Source of the DNA: Chloranthus sessilifolius
Taxonomy: Eukaryota; Streptophyta; Magnoliopsida; Chloranthales; Chloranthaceae
Direction: 5' to 3'
Assembly (NCBI GenBank): GCA_021018995.1
Contig: CM037587.1
Span: 66,979,604-67,043,603 of the forward strand
Length of the DNA: 64,000 nt
Shown here: piece after piece, positions 55,036 to 64,000 of the stretch
How the letters are laid out: each line of letters begins with the position of its first letter
Numbering within the stretch: the first letter of the stretch is position 1
Notes under the pieces: model-generated
Database searches by the model: none
Told to the model about the DNA's origin: nothing
Seen by the model: the letters and a program-made list of their open reading frames with translations, nothing else
Program-made: the position numbers and the translations under genes

Positions 55036-56720
55036 AAACAGTTAATAAAAGTGCAATATCATCCAATGAGCAATCAAGGAATCAGATTTAGTCTACTGCT
55101 GAATCAGTACACAAAAGAAATATAATTCATTGGTTGCACAGTAACTTAAACAGCATAAACTCTACATGATTGCACAGCATTTCCAAATAGTTTATAATCA
55201 CAGAAAACTGCACAAGTGTGTGCCAGCACTGAGCTTATCCTTAGGTCAAAAATTAGGTTAAGGTCATACATAATGCATTCAAGTTCAGACCCAAAAACTT
55301 TGCAGGGCATACTCTCATAAGGGTTTTGTTGAGGGGTTCATTCTCTCACAGGCTCAAGAGCAGTTACATCCCCCAAATGGGTTTGTAAGCATGAGCATAG
55401 GCAGAGTTCTTAAGTGCTGACATCATTGGCAGTTCCTCACCATAGATTGGATAACTCTTTATCTTCACATGACAGCTCACTCAACTTTGGATCACAAGGG
55501 CTTTTAATCTCAGAATGTGGCTTATGGAGTGGGGTTGAAAGAATGGAGGGTTGAGAAGTGGTTCAAAATTGAGAAATCAGTAGGTGACAGAGGTGATTCA
55601 TGACTTCACCTTCTTGAGTTTAGCTCCTTGTATCTTCTTTGAGATTTTCAGATTTGAAGTGATCAGTTTCTCTTCTTGATTTTGATTTTCCAATGAAAAT
55701 TCCTCTTGACTTCTCTCTTATTCCTCTTCATTATTATTTTTGTTTCTTTTTACTAGAGTTTCCTTCTTTTTATTTTATTTTTACTTTTCAGAAATGCCAC
55801 CATGTTCTCAGTTACCATATTGCCAGATTTTTGAGATCCTTCTTCTCCATTCACCTAATGCTGACCATAGCTAGTCCATCTTCAACTCTTTCTCCTTTAC
55901 CTTCTGAATTCTCAGAGTGAGGGTAGGTTGAATCAGGTTCATGGGTTCAGGTTCAAGTACTCAGGTGTATTTTAAAGAAATTTAGGATTTAAAGCTCAAA
56001 GGGGGTATGGACAAGGGCAGTTGCTTTTGGATTAGTCTTTTTAGGCTCAAACTGTCTAAGAGAAGGCCTTGATCCTTTCCTCAGTCTCATGAGTACTGTC
56101 AGTTGTTTCAACTTGGAGTTACCTAACTTCTAGTGAGCACAGTCACTCAGCCAGTCCTTAGAACTAAAAGAAATGCCTTAGTTACTCCTCAAAGAATAGA
56201 AAAATTTTGTAGGCCCAATTCTCACTGGTTATGGTCATCTTTTGAACTTTCAAGTATGTCCTCACCTTTTTCTCTTTCTAATGATTCACTGAGTGCTGAT
56301 ACAAGTGAGTTTCCTTGGTGATATTATCATGAAAATGTGGAGTATTAGAGGTTTATAATGTCCAAGGTTTGCATAAATTTTAAACTTCTTAATTTCATGA
56401 TTCTTAAGTGAATAGAGGTCTAATTCAATATTACTCAGATGAGTCTGCTGCACTTATGTTAACTATTCCATTGGCAGGGTCTGCCTGCCATACCCCTAAA
56501 CCTACGAGGAGCAGTGTCCTCACTAGCTCAAAGGTGTCTGTGCAGCAGAGTGAATGAGGCTAAAAGAAAAGGAAAGACAGGGAACAACACACACAACATG
56601 CAAAACAAGATAGTAAAGACAGGGGAAAAGTCTATGAAAAATTAGAAACGTACAAAATACAAGAAAACAGAAGCAAAAGAAACAGAGAAAATCTTAGGTA
56701 CAATCTAGTTAGAATCTGTC
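55036..56720 (-). other. 3' non-coding region of D with a small ORF remnant
   Basis: About 55440-56100 on the minus strand is DNA-similar to the small ORF region of A (shared QFEPKKTNPKATALVHTPFE-like and RLKALVIQS segments, then PIYGEE and AYAHAY beyond). It is broken by many stops in D. No other gene is seen. The short plus-strand open frames are chance. Confidence 0.5.
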
Positions 56721-59700
56721 TCAAAACTTGTCCCATCCCATCTTCTTTGCATGCTCTTGCAGGAGAGCCTCTTCTTCTTTCTTCTTTCGTTCCCTCTTTG
56801 CCTTTCTTTGCTCGGGAGTTTTGGGTAAGGTTGGAGCCCTGACCCTCATTTTCCTCTTCTTTGGTTCAGGAGGAATCTCCGAAGATTTAGCAGTGGTTGG
56901 CTCAGGGGGTTTGGTGGGAGATTTTCCTTTGGGGCCCTTACCTTTGGAGGCTTGCCCTTGCTGAGGCAGAGGAGGAATAAGAGGTGGTTGGGGCTGGCCG
57001 CTCGGGAGGGCAACAGGGGATTTAGCTTGTGCTTGCACCTGAGACAGGAGAGGACTTTTCCCTTTTTCTGGTTTAGGGGGAGCCACAAAAGATGGATCTG
57101 GTACTTTGGCTGCAGGAATGGCAGGGCTCTTCCCTTTCACGGGCTGGCTTAGTGGTGGTGCCTCCTCAGACTGGGCAAATGTTTCTTTTCCAATTTTCAA
57201 AGAGCGACTTGGGGGAGTAGTCCTCTTGGCAGCAACCTTCCTTCGCTGAGGATAGGATTGTGCAGCAGGGCTGGAAGAAGGAGCAGCAACAGGAGGTTGG
57301 GCACTAGGATCCCTAGGTGGTGTAGCATCAGATTCTGAGTCAGAAGGAAAGAGTTCAGTAGGGTCCAATCCAAGGGCAGCAGCAGCCTGTCTGCGTTCTT
57401 ATTTGGAAAGTAGGTGCCCATGGGGATCTTCCTGAGCAGAAGCTCTGGTGACCTTTGGAGGTGGGGATGGAGGGGCCGGCCTTTTGCCTTTTTGGGCTGT
57501 AGTGGCTCTTTTAGAAGTGGGCTTTTTCTTGGAAGGGGTGCATTTTCTTTTGGGAGCAGGAGAGGGAATAGGGGGGCACTGAGGGAGGAGCAGGAACTGC
57601 AGTAGGGATTTGAGCAGGAGCAACAGGTTGTGTAGGTACTACAGAAGGAACTTCAGTAGGCATTTGAGGAGGAATAGGAGGAGCTACCGGAGTGGGGGCT
57701 GTGGGAGGTGGGGGAATAGATTGTGTAGGGGTTGGGGTAGGGGCAGTGGAAGAAGAGGGGCCTGGATGTGTGGAAGAAGAGGGGGCCTCAAGGGGAGCTG
57801 TGGCGAGAGGGGTGGCCTGTATGGGTTGGGAAAGTAGGAAGGCAACTCGCTGTTCCAAGATTTCAATTTTCTTATTAGCCCACGGCAGATTGGTATCTGC
57901 AAGCTCTTTACTGAGTCGGTTGCTCTCCTGAGCATTGTTCAATTTTTTCTCTAATAGCCTGTTGTGCTTTTTCGCCCTCTCTGCATTGGCCTTTTCAATC
58001 TCAGTAGTCATTTTGTAATACGTCAGTGCAGCCTTGTTCGCATTTAGGGTCTCCAAAATTGCCTCCCACCCTTTGGAAATATCTCTCAGCTGCTCGCTGT
58101 GAGCAAGCTTCAAGTCACTAAGTTTCTGCAGCAAGGGGTATTCGATGGCTTGGCGGAGTTGGGCCATGCCATTGAGAACAACCCTCTTTATGTAGGGATT
58201 GTCCCTCATGGCATGGAGGAGGGTGAAGTAGGGGGGGTGTAATAGGAGTGTCGGGGTAAGATGGGTAGAAATGGAGTGGAAGAAGTAGAAGGGGATTGAT
58301 CCTGGGGGGGAAGAGTGGGTGGTGGAAGGATGAAGTCAAGAGAAGAGGTGGAAGTGACTAGGGTAGTCTGTGTTAAATGGTCAGTGAATTAGGGAGGGGG
58401 AGGGAGAAGAGGTGGAATGGAAGGTATGGGTGGAAAGTGAAATGAAGGAATGTTAGTGGAGGTGGATGAGTCAGGGTAGGGGAAGAATGGGATGGTGAAG
58501 GGTCGAAATGGAAGGGGTGGGGTTGCAAATAAGTGGGGTTGAATGGGAAAGGTGGATGGGAAGGGAATGGGGTCAGTTTGGGTAGAAGTGTGGGTAAATT
58601 GAGGTGGAGGTAGTATTAGAGGGGGTAGGGTAGGTAGAGAGGGGAAGGAGTGGTAGGGTATGGTGTCATGGAGGGAGAAGGGTGTAGGTAAGTCAATGTG
58701 GGTGAGGTCTGTTGGAACTGTGGAGTCAGAGGTGGAAGGGGGTTGGGTCAATGGGGTAGTAGGAGGATGGGTAGGAATGATTGGGTTTGTCAATGTTTGA
58801 AGGGTGGATTGTATGGTGGTTATGTCAGTTTGCATTTGGGCTTGGGTTTGTGTGGTGTTGGAGAGTTGGGTTTGGATGTCATGTATGAGGGAAAGGATAT
58901 GGGTAAGGGTATCTGAGGTTGGTTGAGGTGGAGTATGAGGATAGGAAGGAACAGGTTGGAAAGGGGAAGTGGGGGCATGATGGAAAGTGGTAGGGGGAGA
59001 AGGTGAAGGGTGGTGAATGATGTGGTGAAGGGAGAGGGGACTTAGGGAGAGGGATGTCATGGGTGGGCAAGGTATCAAGCAGGGTAGTCATGAAGGCCTG
59101 ATACCCTGAAGTGGTGGCTAAGTTAAAGTCCAGATCATGGAGAGGTTGGACTAAGGGTTGGTCAATATGGGGTGTGTCTGTGGGAAGGACAGGGGAGGTG
59201 GAAATGGGTGAAGATATGGTAGCTGTGGTGTGAGAGGGCTTCTTTCTGAGGTAGGTTATCAGGGGAGGGCTGTCAGGGTGTGGATCAGATGATATGGGAG
59301 AGACTGGGGCTGTGTATTGAGTTGTGGTGGGTGAAGGTGGAGTGTTGTCCTGAGGTTCAACACTTTCTTCTAGGTACGGATAATAGTGGGAGGGGGAATG
59401 GAAAAAGGAGATACAAAAGGGAAAGGGAGAGATGGAATAGGTGAAGAAACTAATGAAGAGGCAAGTGTGGTGGAAGGAAGAGTTGCTGCAAAAGTAGAGG
59501 TGACAGAAGCTCGCTCCACCTTCTTTGGAGCAGGGGCTTTGGCCATCTTTTTGGGGGCAGGGGTGGCCTTTGCCACAGCAGGTCCCTCTCCCTGCTCAGA
59601 AACACACTGAGCTTTAGCCTTTTTCTTCTTCTGGGGATCCATTAGACTTCTGCTGATCCCCCATTGTCTTTTGGAAAAAGTGGTGGGAGTGAGGTCAGCA

Positions 59701-60527
59701 GATAACTCCCCCATTGGTATCTTGTATCCTCCCCTCAGAAGTAGTCTGGTGATGAGTCTTCCATAGGGGAGAGTGTGGATTTTCTTTTGTAGCCCCAGCT
59801 TCACCATTGTATCCTTCATAGCCTCGAAGATCAACCATGCGGCATTAAATCCATGGCCCAGCGAGAAGGAATAGAGAGCATCAGCAATTGGTATCCTCCT
59901 TTCTTGCTGACGGCCGGAGCAATAGATATTCTTCCGCAGCACTTGATCGATGAACAGCAGTTTGGGCTCCAAATCTCTTCTTCTGATGGAGTCCCCTGTG
60001 GCCTTCAAACCTCTTGTAATGACCTGTGCAATTGTGTCAATGGGGGCACTCACTGGGGCACCATAACCGCAGTTGGGATCAAAATTGGCAGGGATGCCCA
60101 TGACTTCAGCAACTTACTCAGGGCTAAGCAGCATCTCAAAATTATCAATTAATGTAAGGAGGCCTGGCTGCCCCTGTGTGTCTGGTCTGACCCTAAGGTG
60201 CTGGTAAAAGAGTTGCACTAACCTAGGGTAGGCTAGTGCAGGAATCATTTGCATCAAGGGGAACAATCCAGCCTTCCGTAGGAACTCAATAGCAGGTGCT
60301 GACAACGGCTCTGATTCAAAGAAAGAGATATCGAAAATGGCTTCAGGCTCTAAGGGAATGGAAATGAGGAGCTCAGAGGGTGTAGAGTAATCAGGTGTTT
60401 GCGCAGCCACCTCAGGAACCACCTCCTTCCCTTTTTGTTGTACCGTAGAGGACTTAGCTTTCTTAGGGGCAGGCTCCACAGTGGCCTTGTCCCTGGCTCT
60501 CTTCACAGGTGCACTATTAGGAGCCAT
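56721..60527 (-). pseudogene. Env-position ORF of element D
   Basis: The start is ATG at 60527 (MAPNSAPVKRARDKATVEPA). One frame runs to 58389 with only nonsense codons (60114, 59367 and a few near 59090-59260). Residues about 70-350 form a globular part: RLVQLFYQHLRVRP, LLTLIDNFEMLLSPE, EVMGIPANFDPNCGYGAPVS, FSLGHGFNAAWLIFEAMKD and LPYGRLITRLLLRGG. It resembles the putative plant transposon protein domain carried by Athila elements. A Pro/Thr-rich stretch (58389-59078) follows, then in other frames a helical MRDNPYIKRVVLNGMAQLRQ segment (57511-58209) and a basic tail (56721-57368; PKKRKMRVRAPTLPKTPEQR), perhaps nuclear. No transmembrane segment is seen. Confidence 0.75.
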
Positions 60528-61344
60528 CACGACTCTCCTTGGTGAGTGGGCAATTGAAATTTTGAAAGGAAAGATCAAGAGCTGAGTCTAACCTAAAAAG
60601 TTAGGGTTCTATTCAATTGGACACACGGTGGATCTCAAGAGCTCTTAGCAGGGGACAACTGTTGATGGAAGCTTTAAGAACAAAAATCCAGAATTTCAAA
60701 ACAAGCAATGAACTGTAGACAGGAAGCTGGAGGAGAGAGATTGAGAGAAGTGGGAGCTAGGGTTTCGCTGGAAGGGGAGGAAAGAGAAAGCAGTAAGGAA
60801 AAGTAGCGCGGGGTGGGATTTAAATATCGCGAGGCTCGGCGCGCTTTGAAAATATCTGCTGTCATTGGTGCCGGGAAAGAATGGGTCATAGATTAGATGT
60901 TCCTTTAAATGCGATGCAGCTCACCCGATTATATCTCTAAACTCATGACGACAAAGAAACAAAGTAGTTCTTTATGAACTGCGCTAGAGGGGACCAAACC
61001 CAATATTCAGAACCTCGTGATGGCTTAACCGAGGTAGAATTCACTCCCCACTAGTCAGCTTTTTGACCCTAACTTTACGGGTGGATTCTCTCACAGAATC
61101 TCTACCAAGGACACCCATAAGCATTATAAAGCATTCACAAATTCTCATACTCTCAAGGCATTAAATTCACACATCATGAAAAGCATTCAATTACTACATT
61201 ATCATTCAATCGCTTGAAATTAGCAAACATGGGGAACAGGAATAAAAGTAGGCATAAAGCACTAAACTCATATTCCAACAAGATTACTACACATTCCTAT
61301 AAATTGTAAAGTACATATTATACAAAGGTGCACAGTTCTTATCA
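60528..61344 (-). promoter_or_regulatory. Putative internal promoter and leader of the env-like ORF of D
   Basis: Non-coding. Minus strand: GCGCGCCGAGCCTCGCGATATTTAAATCCC (about 60846-60817, key parts CCTCGCGA and TATTTAAAT) joins CGCGAG words with a TATA-like site. It is followed by a leader with AAACCCTAGCTCCCACTTCT, then the ATG at 60527. This stretch stands where pol would be in a full Athila element; I see no pol remnant. The rest (60870-61344) is AT-rich and unassigned. Confidence 0.45.
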
Positions 61345-62925
61345 TCAATTCAATGAAAGATCCCCTTCAGGGTCTGAGGATCCTTCACCAATCAAAAATT
61401 GGCCCTTGGGATTAACCATTGGTTGACTGGGCAACCTTCCCTCTTCTCGTTTGGCTAAGGTGTTCGCTAGTTGTCCAATCTGTTCTTCCATCTTCTTGAT
61501 GCTTTGACCATGAGAGTTCACAGTCTGAGCTAAGGAAACCAGGTTTTGCAGTGAGGTCAAGACCTGGTCCTCGAAAGAAGTATTTCTAGGTTGAGAAGGG
61601 GGCAAGACCAACTAATTTTATTGCGGATGAGGCTGCTGATGGTGCTGGAAGGTAGACCTAGGGACATTCCCTTGATTGAACTGCTGCTGTGGCCTTTGTG
61701 GTAAGGCCAACATCTGCTGGGGCTACATGTAGTTGTCTTGCTTCCACCTCAGATTTGGGTGGTCTCTCCATTGGTAACCAGCATTTTGGTGCTAGTATCC
61801 ATATGGCTGCCTATTGTAGCCTCCAGATTGTTGCTGGCCATAAGATTGAGCAGCAGCAGCATGTTCCAAAACTAATTCAGGAAATTACCCTGCAGATGGA
61901 CATTCCTCCACTGTGTGATGTGGGGACTGGCATATCAGACATGCCTCCGCCACATGAGCAGCCCTTCTGGGTTGCATCACAGTCAATAATTTATCAAACT
62001 TCAAAGAGAAGTTTGCCATCTGCAGCTGCAGGTCATTGTTCCCAGACACCTCATAAACTTTTCCTTTTGATCCAGCAGCAGGCCCCACCTTTGACTCAGA
62101 TTCTTAACTAGTTCTTGCTAGGGATGGCTTTTGAAAAGCATTCTCACTAATCACCTCAAACAATTCCCATGCCTCCTCAGCAGTCTTGTGCATGTAGGAT
62201 CCACCACAAGAGACATCGACCATATCTCTATTTTTCTCATCAATCCCATTGTAGAAGCTTTGTACAAGCTGCCACTCAGGGATCTTGTGGTGGGGGCATT
62301 GTTTGAGCATCTCTTTAAACCTATCACAGGACTGGTTAAAAACCTCAATTGGGGATTGAGCAAATGCAAGAATCTCTTTCCTCAACTGGTTAGTTTTGGT
62401 CTCAGGGAAGAACTTGGTTAGGAATCTGGTCTACAGGTCTTTCCATGAAGCAATACTATTGTTGGGAAGAGTGGTCAGCCAGGTACTAGCCCTATCCTTT
62501 AGAGAGAAGGGAAAGAGTCTGAGCCTAGTAGCCTCAGGTCCCAAACTAGTGATATTAAAAGTGGTGCACAAGGCCAAGAACTGGTCAATATGCTTGTAAG
62601 GGTCCTCTTTGCTAAGCCCATGGAAAGCTAGCAGCATCTGGATGATTGAAGTTTTTATCTCATAGTTCCCCTGAACATTAGGGAATTGAATGCTAAAAGG
62701 GGAGTTATAGTCATCCGAAGCATTCAACTCCTTGAGGGTTCTGGGTTGTTCTTCACCCACAATTGCTGTCACAGATTCACTTGGGGGCTCTCCTGTGGTG
62801 TGCCTGTCTCTTCTAAGTCTCCTTTCCCTTTCTAACTCAGGGTTAAGAGGCTCTAAAGCAGGGCTGAGGGATCTCCTCCCTAGCATACAAGCACACCAAC
62901 AGCAAGGAAAGCTTCTTGCAGGCAC
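61345..62925 (-). pseudogene. gag: gag of element D, nonsense-only decay
   Basis: A single frame spans 527 codons with no frameshift. It contains YNSPFSIQFPNVQGNYEIK, GLSKEDPYKHIDQFLALC, LRLFPFSLKDRASTWL, then KFFPETKTNQLRKEILAF, FYNGIDEKNRDMVDVSCGG and an incomplete zinc-knuckle region CLICQSPHHTVEECP. The C-terminus has LVSLAQTVNSHGQSIKKMEE, coiled-coil-like. It is interrupted by seven stops: TAG at 62431, 61792, 61723 and 61612; TAA at 62104, 61885 and 61618. Several fall where a Gln is expected (for example SWNDLQ in A against SWKDL-stop here). It is capsid-like and Athila-type; it would not be translated whole. Confidence 0.88.
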
Positions 62926-63226
62926 ATTGCAAAAGAATGATTGTACACTAACAAATTTATCTAACTAGTTTACAGCTATTCAAAGAATACATTTAAACTA
63001 TCCTAGATAATCTTGCTAGAAATTTTTTAAGAAAGATAGATGAGCTTTAAAAGTCAGAGAGTTTGCAAACAGAGGTAGCTAAGCTCCAATTGCAGTCCAA
63101 CTATCCTTCACTGCTGCTGTCTAGATCTGCAAGAAAGGTTCAAAATTATGTCAGCAGTATCAATTATTCACATGTGCAAAGAATACTAAGAATAAAAAAA
63201 CTAAGGGTCTACTAATAGATCATCTG
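62926..63226 (-). other. Leader between PBS and gag of D
   Basis: About 300 bp of untranslated leader with no feature beyond AT-rich sequence. Confidence 0.5.
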
Positions 63227-63244
63227 TCCTCGGCAGCGGCACTA
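63227..63244 (-). other. Primer-binding site of D (tRNA-Asp type, mutated)
   Basis: Minus strand TAGTGCCGCTGCCGAGGA, against TGGCGCCGCTGCCGGGGA in A. Same place and clearly the same site, with three transitions, two of them in the first four bases that pair with the tRNA CCA end. Confidence 0.85.
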
Positions 63245-63250
63245 AAAACT

Positions 63251-64000
63251 TGTTGATGAATTTCTGGTGTGCTTACATTATTGGTTGGTGGTGAAAGTTA
63301 TTGAAAATCAAAGGAAGAGTAAGACAGGGGGTGAATTCAGCACAACTCAGAAGTCCTAGACCTGCAAGATACAGGGTCCTTTGTAGCAAGTTTTGATAAG
63401 TAAGAGTTTGTCCCACAGGGAGAGGTGATCTACAGCTCCAAAGGAGCCATCTCAAGTAGTCCCTTCAGATCTGACTACAGATCTGGCAGTCCTAAAAGGA
63501 GGGGAGTTTAAGGTCACTTATTCTAAGTATTCTAATGTCTAAACTACAGAAAGGGTTGAAAGGATAGATGGAGTGTGGAAAATAAATATAAAAGGGTGAG
63601 AAGTATGTTATTGAGCCCAGATCAGAGGAGTTGTGTAACTCAGATTCAGATCTGATGCTATAGAAGTCCTTCACCACTAAGGAGAAAGGATCCAACCCAT
63701 CACTCTGCCATGATTCCACCCTTAAGGCTATAACCTATCCACTCAAATGGTCACAGATTATCCCATAGGGGAGCCACTATCCAGGGATGGGTCAAAACAC
63801 AACAAGTAAATCATTACAGGCACGATTTCAACCAGGCTACCAGCTCAAGAATCTATAGGGAACCTCAATCTCTAAAGCTCTATATGTGGGGCTAAGGCTG
63901 TATAGGACTATGATAGCCCAGACACATAGAACTAGCAAGAGATTGAGTACAACCTTCGATCTAGCTGTCCATTGCTTGAGTGAGGCTACAATGGTCCAGT
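63251..64000 (-). repeat. 5' LTR of element D, partial
   Basis: Starts (plus strand) TGTTGATGAATTTCTGGTGT, as at 52399, and follows it closely for 750 bp with a few substitutions and small indels (for example GGTGGTGAAAG for GGTGAAAG). The rest should extend about 1.7 kb beyond the window. Confidence 0.93.

Larger units (their letters stand above)
52399..64000 (-). mobile_element. Athila-type element D without pol, right end outside window
   Basis: On the minus strand: 5' LTR (from 63251 rightwards), primer-binding site (63227-63244), gag (62925-61345), a leader with CGCGAG words, an env-position ORF (60578-56721), a 3' non-coding region with the pre-PPT block, and the 3' LTR (54838-52399). 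The interior is 8.4 kb, but no protease, RT, RNase H or integrase is seen. Between gag and the env-like ORF only about 770 bp of non-coding sequence remain. It is inserted in the 3' LTR of C after TTAGTAGAG. Confidence 0.9.

Noticed and set aside
61345..62925. Stops only as TAA/TAG at Gln sites, as if the code were ciliate-like
   Set aside because: Plant nuclear genes use the standard code. C has TGA stops and frameshifts as well, and deamination of CAG/CAA explains the pattern.

Overview
The window is repeat-dense nuclear DNA of a flowering plant. I found no host gene, tRNA, rRNA or CRISPR array. Nearly everything can be assigned to LTR retrotransposons of the Ty3/gypsy superfamily. The plant assignment rests on tRNA-Asp and tRNA-Arg type primer-binding sites, Athila-like and Tat-like gag/pol sequences, a G-patch after the protease, an archaeal-type RNase H, and antisense plant-mobile-domain ORFs. 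All of these are plant-specific gypsy traits.

Layout. 1-16729 is a patchwork of LTRs and fragments: an Athila-type LTR family X (minus 1-379, plus 8989-10284, minus 14279-14941), two long related gypsy LTRs L1 (380-2483) and L2 (2484-6199), an inverted partial copy of L2 (12391-14220), and the Athila-type LTR B (14942-16729). LTR B is interrupted by a Tat-lineage element C. C has its 5' LTR at 16730-18380, then PBS, leader, gag, protease with G-patch, RT, RNase H, archaeal-type RNase H and integrase up to 28523. It then has two ORFs on the opposite strand (DUF7745-like at 29117-30540, plant mobile domain beyond that), a polypurine tract at 50953, and a 3' LTR from 50970. The plant-mobile-domain ORF of C is split by a complete Athila-type element A (32481-46601, TSD GACCT). 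The 3' LTR of C is split at 52398 by a second Athila-type element D on the minus strand, which runs off the right end. The nesting is therefore B containing C, and C containing A and D.

All coding regions are broken, but to different degrees. C has mostly single-base nonsense changes and one clear 1-nt deletion in pol. A has near-identical LTR ends around a badly decayed gag-pol-env-like interior. D has gag and an env-like ORF but no recognisable pol, so it is probably a non-autonomous Athila derivative moved in trans.

The least explained structure is a set of short palindromic words. Each LTR family has its own word, such as GCGCAACTAATAGTTGCGC in C, TTCGAA/TTTGCGAA in A, CTCGCGAG in D, CCTATCGA in B, AATCGT/ACGATT in X and TCGCTCGAGCGA in L1. 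In the five Athila and Tat LTRs the words cluster roughly 230-360 bp upstream of a TATA box. Inside the elements, clusters also sit upstream of gag, of both antisense ORFs in C, and of the env-like ORFs of A and D. This looks like an element-encoded promoter code and is the main lead from this window.
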